A DNA stretch of 64,000 nucleotides from positions 18,415,451-18,479,450 of the forward strand of contig CM076660.1 in assembly GCA_038496675.1 (NCBI GenBank), written 5' to 3'. The position numbers and the translations under genes were made by a program. Below, piece after piece: positions 36,866 through 48,900 of the stretch. This DNA is from Rachycentron canadum (taxonomy: Eukaryota; Chordata; Actinopteri; Carangiformes; Rachycentridae). How positions within the stretch are numbered: position 1 is the first letter of the stretch; each line of letters opens with the position of its first letter. The notes beneath the pieces are model-generated. The model did not search any database, had not been told where the DNA came from, and saw nothing but the letters and a program-made list of their open reading frames with translations.

Positions 36866-39526
36866 ATGTGACTTGGCCACAGAAACAATCAGTAATGCTA
36901 ACCTCCAAATCCTGCCGATGTGTTCCCTTTGAAACCAGAGTGCTTGTCTAATTCAGCGTAAAATTGAAGAAGTTGAATATGACCTGCACCTCTGCGCCAC
37001 AGCACACAGAAGCCCCTGGACCTCATTCATCCAATGAGGACACTGTCTCTTGTTTTAATGGCTCAACACCACAGCACTAATGATGACCTGCTGAAAGTCC
37101 ACTAACAGAAAGAAAAAGACAGGGGAATCTTTGATATTTCCTCTTTCCTTCCTCTGCTGTGAAGGCGTCAGAGGTTAGGGCTTACTCAGTCTGCCCAGTG
37201 TGCAGTTTTGGCAGCACAGAGGCCATGAGCCCGCTATGGATCCTCTGGGGAAGGTGGTGAAGTGGTGTAACAATATATGGAAGCTATTTCACCATCTTCT
37301 GGAAAGGTCGGAGCACTTTGCCACAGGGTGACACAACTGTCATATTGACCTATAGTACAGACCTTTTCATTACAGCCTGCTTATCTGGGGTCAGTGTGGA
37401 AGAGCAGAAAAAGACACACATATGCACACATGAACGGAGTGTGCACACTTATAATAAACAATAAACAACTCCTGCTTTTGTTTTATATTTCCTCTATAGT
37501 ATTTTGGATACTTAACCCTACAGATCCAAATATTTCACTAAAGTTATAATTAGCCATGAAATCAATTATGGTGGACATTTTCTGAACATCATCCACTCAT
37601 CATTTAAATGGATTTACAAGTCTTCAGCAGTGGACTGCACTATTCCCATTCACAGTTCAAATTACCAACCTACAGGGATTTATAGGAAGTAATGTGACAT
37701 GTAATCCAGTGTTATAGTCACTGGTCACTCTCATCAAACCATAGCTGTATTGAGTTCCTGCTAATGCCAACACTTCCTTCTGCTGCTTATTGACATTAAA
37801 AGGATCTGTCTAATCTGTCAGTTCTGCATATAATCAATTCATTTAAAGTTTTAAGTTTTTAAATGTTAGGTCCATTAGACTTAAATTTAATTTTAATTTT
37901 TATTGTATATTTTGTCATTAAATGTATCTCTTCATCATAAAATGAGCCTTTTGCCTGAAGGATTCTGACATTGAACTTTAAGTACCTTTATACTTAATAT
38001 ATATTTAATAGATGTTGAGCTGCGCAGTCTGACACAGTTATATCACATGTTCAGGGTTTTTCAGTGAGCACCACACCACAGGAGGCCAGATATTTAATTT
38101 TATGATGATAAACAAACAGGATTATTATTGTGGCTAAGATCTTTCAATTTGTCAAGAATATTGATGATAATGAATATTGATTAGACATGACTTAATACTT
38201 TGTACAACACTTACTTTTTGTTTTTACTTTCCAGGTGGAGCCAGTGATAAGGAAAATCTTTTGTTCTGCTTTCTTAGTTCTGAAGAACACATCAAAGAAA
38301 ACTATACTGAAAAAAAAGCAACAAAAACTGGAAGGAAGAGTTCCTCTTTGATAAATTGAGCTTGATTAATGAACTTCTGAGCAAACCTCTGGAGGACCAG
38401 TGTGTCTCGAGATGACTCACACCTCATTTAACAGCAAACATCCCTCTCACGCAGATCTGCTTACTGCAATTTTATCCTGTTTGGCCCATTTTAGATACCG
38501 TCCATAGTTAAATTGTGGCTATGAATTCCAGTTTATAGTTTCATACACTTCACTACCGAACCATAGAATTACAAAGGCTTCAATACATTTATCTTAGCAG
38601 CTAGAGTCAGACATCACCAAAACCTGGGTAAAAAGAGAATGAGTACTGGATGCAAACTGTGTAGAAGTGTGTGTAAATACGCAATTGTTTGCTAATGTGT
38701 TAGCTGCCATATACATTTATATGTGGGCTGATAGACAAGTCTTCCTATGGTGGAGCTGTCCTGCCCTTAAACTTATTATCTAAACGTTATTCAATAATTA
38801 ATAAATTAGGTTTAAAGTGTTTAATTCAAATGTCACAGTGACAGTTTCATTAATGTGACCTTTACATGAGCAGCTTCATACAGTGTGGGAATAGAGAAAG
38901 CAGGCACACAGCAGTTCACAGAGACAGTGCAGGCTGACGCACCATGTATTTATTTCAAATCATTTCAACACATTCACATCTCCCTGTTGGTCCTATGTTA
39001 TGTTATTGTTATGGGTCCATGTGTTAGTGGATGGCTCTGTGGGCAGGACTGTTGACTGATCATTGACTGAATCACTGCTCTCCTTCAGAGGACTGTGAGC
39101 TCAATGTGAAGGGTCCTATGTACTTTTTGAAAGTTGACAAGAAATACACACACCTCCATCTGCTAAATCCAAATTATTGAATAGTCAGAGTTATGTATCT
39201 TCACATCAGTCTGGACTGAGCACAACTCAACAGAGCTCTGCACAGAAAAGCTCAAGGACATTTCTGTCTCCTGTCTCTCATCCTGCAGTTATTTGTCTGT
39301 CTGCATTTGGTGGCTGGCTGTGTCTCCTTCCTTCAAAAATATAAATATTATTTCTTGAAAAGAACAAACTGTATTTTTTGCCTCTGCATCAAACATTTGT
39401 TTGATGATGGATCGAAACATGTCCCTTTTTAGCCTCTTTCTTTCGCCACTGTGCCTTTATTTGCATTCAAAAAGCAGCCAAGCTCTGTGTTTGGGGGAGG
39501 AGGGGTGGTGAGCTTGAGGTGGGTGG

Positions 39527-39925
39527 NNNNNNNNNNNNNNNNNNNNNNNNNNNNNNNNNNNNNNNNNNNNNNNNNNNNNNNNNNNNNNNNNNNNNNNNNN
39601 NNNNNNNNNNNNNNNNNNNNNNNNNNNNNNNNNNNNNNNNNNNNNNNNNNNNNNNNNNNNNNNNNNNNNNNNNNNNNNNNNNNNNNNNNNNNNNNNNNNN
39701 NNNNNNNNNNNNNNNNNNNNNNNNNNNNNNNNNNNNNNNNNNNNNNNNNNNNNNNNNNNNNNNNNNNNNNNNNNNNNNNNNNNNNNNNNNNNNNNNNNNN
39801 NNNNNNNNNNNNNNNNNNNNNNNNNNNNNNNNNNNNNNNNNNNNNNNNNNNNNNNNNNNNNNNNNNNNNNNNNNNNNNNNNNNNNNNNNNNNNNNNNNNN
39901 NNNNNNNNNNNNNNNNNNNNNNNNN
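39527..39925. other. Assembly gap (399 N)
   Basis: A run of N. The right border is a G tract (GGGGGG and longer, 39936-39954), and the left border is also G-rich (39493-39526). Confidence 0.99.
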
Positions 39926-41049
39926 GTGGCGAATGGGGGGGGGGGGGGGTGGGGTACCAGCTGATATACCAGCAGGCAGTGGCCACTGTCCTTTTGACTG
40001 GTCAGAATGACTCATGAAATTCAATTCCACAAATGGAAAATGAAAATGCCTCCCATTTCCTCACGCCGTCCGGGCGAACAGGACGTTCTGCTAGCCAGGA
40101 GTTGTGGCACCAGTAGATGAGTGGATTCATTGTATTTACGGTCACAGATAGGTGCGTAATAAAACACCACCATGTGTGGATTTGGGAATTTGATTGACTA
40201 TTGTTTGGCCTCCAATCAAATATCCTGTCCAGAGACTGTACTTTGGACACAATATGTGAGTATACCCCCTCAGACACACCCCTAACAGGATCTCTCTGGC
40301 CTCTGACACGATTTTGGGAATCAGTTTCTTTTTATTAGGACAGCTCTTCATAAAGTAACAAAGGAATGTTGATGAGAAAATAAATATATGGTCAAAAGTG
40401 AAAACACTGGTGTTTAGGGTCAACCTAAACCTTCACATCACTTTTTACAAGACCCCTCACCCGGTGCACTGGTCTGTGCCCGGAGAACAATGCAGGAGGA
40501 GGACTGTCTGTCACCCCAGCCTGTGCCTTCTTCCTGTTGATTGACGCCACCTCTGTCCAAGTCTGCACTCAGGTCACAATGGAGCGTCACTTTCACAACA
40601 CAAGTGCTACAGTATCAGCTTTCTCACCGCTCGCTTTGAGCATACATTTTGATTTCTTCGCATACAATCTCCAAAAGGACAGATATTCAGTTTTGGTTTG
40701 TCCTACTGGGAGCAAATCTACTTAAATATGGTTTGCTACAGGTCAGCTTATCATATCTATGCTGTGACTTTCAGACAATACCAGCACTTATCTTATCTCT
40801 GATTTATCCGTGGGCATCTGGCAACCTAAGGACTTTACGATTGGAAAAGGCTAAAACTTGCTCTTTTTCAGAGCTGCACACCCTGAGACTTCTAGGCACC
40901 CAGGACACACAAAGATCTGAGGGTTAAACTGAAAAAAAAAAAGATATGAAAAGCTCTCAGTCGAGGCAGATGGCCTAAAAGAAAATATTTCCTGGCACTG
41001 ACATCAACTTACTCATGGCAGGAATTGTTGGGTAAATAATATTTTAAAG

Positions 41050-41130
41050 AAAAGATCTAGACCTGCTCTATTTTGAAAGTGCGTAGAGATAACTTCTGCT
41101 GTGAACTGGCACTTTAGAAATGAAAATGGA
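41050..41130 (+). repeat. Degraded retroelement 3'-tail fragment
   Basis: GATCTAGACCTGCTCTATTT, then GAAAGTGCGTAGAGATAACT and TCTGCTGTGAACTGGCACT, match the conserved 3' region of an abundant fish repeat, here decayed and lacking the terminal AATAAAATTG. Confidence 0.6.
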
Positions 41131-44100
41131 CTTCATCTGGAGGAAAGACTCACATCCCTTTAAAAATTGTCCTCACGTGTTTTTGGTCACTGTAATTATT
41201 CATCTTGTTTATACAAAACCCCCCTCTAATGTGATTCCATCATAAGAGATTGAGGATAAAGTCCATAGACCCTTGTCTATGTAAAAGTCCAGGTAAAAGT
41301 TAAGACAAAGCTGAAATGAGACTGACCCAGGCTTCACAAACTCATGTGTGCACCTGCTAACCTCTATGTAACTGCAGACAAAATACACTGATAATCAGGC
41401 AACCACCATATTTATAAATCAAGACAAAAAAAAAATATCCTTCCTCACTTATACTGGAAGCTTGTTAGGCTCTGTTCAGGGCCAATAATTCTTCCATGTG
41501 AATGTTGTTTTATAGAAGCCAAACACAGACAAACTGTGAACCCATTCCTTCAAAGTTTCTGTCTTTAAAAGGGGTGAGTAACCCCCTCACTGCCCTCACT
41601 GTGGAGGTGACATCTTTTTCAAATGAGCCACATTTGCTGTCCCCTTCTTCCACATGTGCACACCCACCTCTCTTATGTCTCCATAAACTACATTAGGTCA
41701 GACTAATCCAGATCACTTTTTATAAAATAATGGGATTAGGCTACTGTGGTTAACATGTCACTTCAGCTGACATGTCATCACCTCCTGACCAGATACTGGT
41801 GCACCTCAAACACATCAGACAACCCTGTCTCCTTGATATTACTCTATTATACAATTGAACCACAACAGCCAATATAAATTTTGTAGGGAATGTAACTCCA
41901 TCCAGATTATGTTTTCTATGATCATAATGATTATATGTTGGTAATTTCCATTATAGGCATGTCACAATATGTTGATACTGAAAATATCAGTAAAATATAT
42001 TTGTTTTCCACCAGAATATCTGATCTTGCAGTGTAACATTCACTAGGTTGGTGGTTACTGCAGCATTATTAAGCTTTTCTATGGATGTGTTCAGAGACAG
42101 TTGGTTGAGGTTAGGAAAGATTGTGGTCTGATGTAACACACACACGGTTCACAGTGACTTCAGACACAAAGTGTTTCTTTACATTTGTTCACATGATCTT
42201 TCTCCAACCTTAACCAAAGTGCTTATGTCATCTGAAACTAACCACAGGCAGGACTGTAGATTTGAACCCTGGTCTCTGGTGTGGCAGTCGTGTGTCCATT
42301 GTCGTGTCATTATGTTCGCAACAACACTTGTTTGCCGTTGCAGTTTGTTGTACAGAGGACCAGAGTGCAGATCAGGATGCAAACAAGGCTGGCAGATAAA
42401 GAGATCCCAGCTCACTGTCTGACTTCTGTGTTTATTACAGCCACCTCTGACCTTCCCTGTAACTGAGGCTCAGGTGCCATTGAAAGCAACACTGACGTTT
42501 TTGAACAAAGATATCTAAACCCAGTGATTTACTCATTGTGCTGCTCTGTGAGATCAAAAGTAGCTTTGCATTCTTTCTCATGATTTATCACAGAGCTGGA
42601 TGTAAACCGACGTCAGACATTGTGTAGACGTTACAGCACATTATTCCCACTGATGTGTGCTAATGACTATTAAAGTGTATGTGCTGTGATAAATAGGCTC
42701 CAAAAAAGATATTAGCTTGAAGTCAGTCTAGCTCTAAGCTTATGTGACTTTCCTTGAATACAAGCTATTGTATGCTAAACCTTAAAGCATAAATGAGCTT
42801 TTATGAGTTTAATTTAAGAGGAAATGAATGCTTGGCCCTTTTTGGTGGCTTCTGCCAGCTCCCGATCCCTGTAAAAACAAGAGCAGCGAGGGCCGTTTCT
42901 GCTGGCTAGCTGCTGCTACATTACCTGGCAAGAGAGGAGTTATTTTCCGGCCATGGCAATCATGACCACCATATCTGGCAGACACATCTGTGACTTTCAT
43001 CGCAGGCAGCACAGTAACTAGGTTAGCAGGTGTATGAATTAGATTACAGAGGATTTGGTCACAAATATCTCTTGATGATAGCCTGGTGTAGAGATGCAGA
43101 CATCACAGCATCCATCAACAGGCAAGCTTGAGATGCAGGAAGTGGGGACATTGAATTGAGATGGAGCAAAGGTGACTGTTTGTTTTTCCCTTGCCCACAT
43201 GGACAAAAACCGACCCAGTGACCTTTAACCCTGGCCGGCTATCTGATGGGCTGCTGTGTGTGTTTCAGGGAGGGTCACTTTCAATATGAAGATGCCTCTG
43301 GTTTCTCCCAGGGAGAATGGTGCCCTTTGTCCCAGAGACCCCAGGGACAGAGGGCATTTAGGGGGAGATTTAGGGGAGTTAGTGAGGTTGTATGGGTGCT
43401 GTCCTTTGACTAGAAGACCGTGGTATCACTGCCAGTTATTAAGCATCCACCCCTTGATCCTCAGTCCCTCCTGATGCTTAACTGAAGAAGCAATAGAAGC
43501 CTGAGCAGGGGAATGAACGGGAGGCTTTCATTCAAGCTTCTGTATATAACTCTCTGAGAGAGGCTGCTGTCTTCCTAAGCCTGTCCATCACAATAAGCCT
43601 TTTGATTTCTTAATGACACGGGTACACGGGGGGACGGGGCTAAGGAAGGGGGGAGGGGGATGTAAAATAACTTGAAAGGGGAAGTTTTAAAAAGCACCTG
43701 CAAACTGTCTGAGAGACAGGTGGCTGTACAGTTTAATGTATTTGTGTTGTATCATCTAGGATAGTGAGCTGTGTATGAGTATGTGTGTGTGTCTGAGTGT
43801 AACTCAGGTAAAAAAAAAAAAAAAAACAGCCTCTATAACATCAAAAACAAGTCAATTAGAAAAGGATTAAAGGACGGAGATCCATGAGTGTTCTCAGGAC
43901 AGACTGAAGGGGAATTGGATAGTAAAGTGAGAGGCTCCTCTTCATGTCTGAGCTAGTAGACAAACAACAGAGCCAACAGAGTGTATTTTCTAATATCAGT
44001 TTTCACAGAGCAGAGATGCGGGGGCAGGACTGACACTGACGCTAAACATGGTTTTGATCACTGGTTCAAATCACTTGAACTGAGCCTGTGAAAGCAGAAG

Positions 44101-45282
44101 AGACTCAAATTAAAAAGGCATGTAGGTAGTTTATTGTTCAGTTGGAACACATTCTCCATATTCTCTATTTATGACATTTTCAAGCATTACAACCTGACAA
44201 TCTCATACACTTGAACATGAGTAAACTCAATTGGTCATGAACAACTCGATGCTTCATATATGCATTCAGTACAATATAAACTTTGCAATACATAAATAAC
44301 AATACCTGTGCGTCTCATATCAATATACACATTCAATACATAAATACTGGTGTACAATGACACAGCATAGAAATATAACTTGATGCCTTATGAAACAATG
44401 GAAAATATACAGATTCCTTGCTTGATCATCACAATAAATCTTGCTGCAGAATTGCACAGATCTCTCACTAGAATACATGGCGAGTCCTCCTGGATAAATG
44501 AGTGAGAACTCAGTGGGGTGTAATTCACAGTTGATAACATTCAGTGCATCCAACACCCTCTAATACAAGCCATGAACACAGTCACATGTTCTCAAGATAG
44601 GTTTACTGAACTTCACAGGTCAACAGTGGGAAATGGAGTGATGTTGGTGTGTGTATGAATTTGGCAAGCTCCGTAACATGTAGCTCATAATAAACATCTG
44701 GAACATCAAGACATGCGGATACATGTGTGAGTGTTTGAGATGCATGAAAGTAGTGACGTTGGTTTCAAAAGAGAAGTGACACTTTATATGCTGGTTTTCA
44801 AGTGTCTCCTTGTGCCGCAGATGCTCTTTCTTCCCTGAGCCATCACTCACTTTGTGATCCACTATCAGCATTAGCATCTCTAAAGCTTCATCTTGGTCTC
44901 AGGTGTCAGTAGCCTCTGACTCCGGGAGGAGAGAGACTGCAGCTCTGCTCTCAGAGGGGGATACATACCACCCTCCTCTACCCTCCAACTGCTGACGGAG
45001 TGGCTGCGAGGGATTCACCTGAAGGCATCACTGTGTGGTCCTGGACTTAAACTACCAAACTGCTGACTCCTGTGACCGCTGGCTTTGAAATGGAGCTTGT
45101 TTGACTCAGTTCTGCTATTAATAGCTCCATGCTGTTCACATGCCCCATTGAGAACAACACATCATGTGCTGGGTTATGGAGCTGGCAGCGGCGCTCAGAG
45201 CACAAACCATCGGCAACTCACACCGACATTAGCAGAGACTAAATTTACCTGACATTGGACAAGGTGGATGAGGTTTAAAGTA

Positions 45283-45289
45283 GTGTGTG

Positions 45290-45364
<75 letters not shown>
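45283..45364. repeat. (GT)n microsatellite downstream of the carbonic anhydrase gene
   Basis: About 40 GT units. A minus-strand AATAAA (plus-strand TTTATT at 45371-45376) lies right beside it and may be the poly(A) signal of the carbonic anhydrase gene. Confidence 0.95.
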
Positions 45365-45367
<3 letters not shown>

Positions 45368-45726
45368 GTGTTTATTGGATAATACTGTGAAAAATTAGGG
45401 CATGACTAAAGGGCCTAGTGTTGAATTCGGCTGTCACTTTGAGTGCTTGGTTCCTGCTTTATGGCACATTCATAATGTTGAATAAAGACCTACTTCTTCA
45501 CTACACATGCATGAATACTGCCCTTACGGCACCTTTCGTAAAGCTTCTCTTGAACGCCTTTGTCATTTGTGTCGTAAGGGAAGAACACCAGGTGAGTCAT
45601 GCCTGCACTACGATGTCTTTGATCATCTTAGCAACCATGCAATGACGAGTTAAAAACTGGGGTTCAGCTGAAGAGTGATACAGAACTTATTGTGTTCATG
45701 GATGCTGTAGTGCAGATGCTTTTTTT

Positions 45727-45906
45727 TTAGTTGGGTTGGGACAGACCCAAGGCTGTGGTCATGGCGGCAACAAGGAGGGCAGAGCTGGCCAGGATCACTG
45801 CACTTCCTGACCGGAACACCTGCCGGCCATTCAGTGGCTGCACCGGCCTGAAAGTACCCACCATTGGTTTTCCATCCTGGAAGTTGAGTTCTGAGAACGC
45901 CTTTAG
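45727..45906 (-). CDS. ca4: ca4-like exon 8 (GPI signal and stop)
   Basis: Encodes LKAFSELNFQDGKPMVG, the NGRQVFRSG core end, then the hydrophobic SAVILASSALLVAAMT tail and the TAA at 45727-45729. A short small-residue stretch (SGS) before the hydrophobic run could be the GPI attachment region. Confidence 0.92.
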   Translation of the reverse strand, partial: LKAFSELNFQDGKPMVGTFRPVQPLNGRQVFRSGSAVILASSALLVAAMTTALGLSQPN

Positions 45907-48900
45907 CTGGAGGAACAATCGGTAAACACAAATGTTAGGCTCAAGTTTCTGAAAGAGGTGTGCAACGCAAAAGATAAGATATCATGGTCTATTCATGGTC
46001 TTTTATCCTAACCTGGTCCATGCTCAGAGGAATAGGATTCTCAAACAAAGTCCAAATGACAGCCTCGTTGCACGCTGGGGTGGTCAGAGAGCCCTTGTAC
46101 CGGTAGTAGGTGGTCAGGTTCTGCTCAAATGGGATAAGCTGTGTCAGGGAGACACCAGACAGAGATGTGTTGGTATCTGAAAATAGAAAAGATGAAATGT
46201 GAACAACAATATTATGCAGCAGGTTTTGTAGTTGAAGTTACATTGAACTTCAATACCAACTTGTAGCTTTGATGTTTTGCAGAGCATTGATGATGGGGTC
46301 ATACTTTCGGTTTCCACTACTGGATTTCTGAAAGCAGAAAGACAAACATTTAAGCAGTTAAATTTCAACCTGAGGCCTGTTGTATAATTGTCCTGTTGGA
46401 GTGGTTTCAGCAGAGCGGGATTAATATGGTTACCTCATAGAAAAACCCAAGGACTGCAATTCCTTCTGGGTCTGCTAGTGCTGTTGTCAGGTCAGTGTAA
46501 TGGTGCTTCATGTGAACAATGTGCAGCTGTTGATTAAATATCACCAGAGTTAGAGTTGTGTCTGAAATTAATCCCATCTAGATTAAACAGCTCTTTAACA
46601 AAAACGGGTCTTAAACCTAATCATTCAAACTATCAACAAATTACATCAATAAATTGATCGAGCTAACAAGTATTGTCTGTGTAACCGAAACCTGATATAC
46701 CTTGTTTGTCTGTCCATAGAGCACCATTGTTGTCCAGAAAAACTCATCAGGGAGCCACACTGTTGCTCTTGTCAACATGTTTCTTTATTATAATGAACAT
46801 GTGCACCGTAGTTTAGAGTCATTCCTTTACAAGCTGTCCTTCTGACAATACTCACTAATATGTCAAATCTGCTGCTGAAAATAGTCCCCAGTATATTCAC
46901 CACTGCTGTTTTCCATTTTGCAAATGACCACTGACAAGTGGCAACAGTACAAACACATATTTGAAAAGTTTATTTTATAGAGAAAATTGGCTATTTAAAG
47001 ATGTGATAACTTGAATTATTGGTCTGTTTGACTCCTGAGTTAGATATTATGAACAAACCTCTCTATAACAGCACCATAAGTAAATTAAAGAAGAATCCAC
47101 AGTCGTCGGGTTACTGTTTCCTACAGTAAATGAAAAATATGAATTATCATGTCTCCCTCATATATGCCTATTTAATGTTCCAGATCAACACATCAGTTAC
47201 TCCTCACACTCTCTCCCTCTTTTACACTAACATGTCACCATGTTAGAGGCAGACTGTGTAAGTTATTATACAGTAAGTTTAAGATACCTCCATGGGGTAC
47301 TGCTCCCCATCGATGGTATGTTCGGAGCCAGGCCCTCCATTAGTGCCCCAGTGGAGGTGGAACTGTACGGCCTTGTAGATGGTCGGCAAGCCTCCACCTG
47401 AGATGGTGCTGAGATGAGGAACTCCAACCTGAACTGGAGGTCATACACACCAAACATACAGAGTTCAAACGACAGCTTCAATACACCAGTGTCTCTTAGA
47501 TGTTTGATGAAAAATACTCTCACCTGAGTGACCATTGTTGTTGATTGTGCCTTTGAAGATCTGCTGGTAGTTGTTAAACTGGAAAGGAGTCAGCTGCTCA
47601 TTTTTGATAGTTTTCCTGGTGACGATATTGATGGGTGACTGGTTTTTTTTTGCACAGTTGCTGTTGGTGTGGTCCCACTTCTCTGGTACTAAAACAAAAA
47701 AACACCAGTTGGGTGGGCTAATTTCTGTGCGATGGCCTCTGAAACACATCACTGGTTTTAAACTGAAGTCTATCTGGTCTTCAGAGCTTACTATGGTTTT
47801 TAATCAACGACAATGACAGTACACATACACATGTACACACATAAAAATGCCAATACATTTATCAAGTGGATGGCTTAAACCTGGCTACATTGAGAAAAGT
47901 CAGACAGTGTCATGTCTAACAATAATCTAGGTTCATCAGGTACTGTTAACGCGTGGAGCACCACAGGGATCAGTCCTTGGTCCTTTACAATTTTTCATGT
48001 AAATGTTACTGCTCAAAAACATCAAATCGTATATGAGATTGTTTCTTCTTGTGAAGATGATTCTCAGATCAAAATATTCTTTGATTCCAGTAAAGTGATG
48101 CAACTCAGGACAGGGCTCCTGTACAGAGGCTCTCTTAGACCATCCTTTAGTCATTCTCCTACCGATCAAATGTTTTCCCATCACACTTAGGGTCCTTCAA
48201 ACATAAAGCCTCATTGCATAAATCTGTGAAATTTCTGTCAGGCTTAATTTTGATAAGTAAACTCGACTGTCCACTGCTATTATGTTTTAGAAACATTTGC
48301 AAAATTTGAACTTTTCATCTGCAAGGCAACTGCAGTCTATACTTTAATTACATCCAGATTAGATTACTGCAAAACTATATATTGCTGTCTGAATGGGTAC
48401 AACGAGTGCTCACTTCAGCTGGTTCAGATGCTGTTGCATCAGCAAAACTATGCACAAGATCCAAAAGAACACTATATATAAAGTGGAGAAGACTGGGCCT
48501 GTCTGAGGATACTAGATATCTGTTTTCATATAAATCTGTCTTTAATTGTTTTATTCTTACCATCTTTTAATTCACTTCTCTTTATTTGACTTTAAATTGT
48601 GTATAATAAAGTTATAATTATTTTATTATTTTAATCTTGCCACCTTGTGTGTTTAGATAAGCTTACCATTGCACAGGTTATCACAGTTGACCTGGGACTG
48701 ATAGCACCAATCTGAAACACAGAGAACAAAATCCATTAAAATTAATTTGTCCATTTCAAGCTACAGTTGCACACCTCTGTCAACAACAGCAAATAAAGAG
48801 CATAAACACACAGGTGTTGATGTGACTGGCAACCATCCAGTTATATTTTATATGTATTTACAAATCTGTCATTTTATTGATAGTTTTTTTTTTTTCCATT

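Larger units (their letters stand above)
36866..45280. other. Gene-free interval, right part, with an assembly gap
   Basis: No coding exon is recognised. Contents are gap 39527-39925, a retroelement-tail fragment (41050-41130), an A-rich run near 43811-43826, and unique stretches. 44110-44880 is rich in minus-strand AATAAA-like signals (for example TTTATT on the plus strand near 44130) and could be a distal 3' UTR of a minus-strand transcript such as the carbonic anhydrase, but nothing proves this. Confidence 0.5.

Noticed and set aside
39429..40030. Open frames of 163-188 codons spanning the first gap
   Set aside because: Almost all codons are N; only the flanks are real sequence.
44880..45240. 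Possible minus-strand coding exon with 40-50-codon frames
   Set aside because: Short open stretches on the minus strand have no family resemblance and end in stops without a convincing splice donor.
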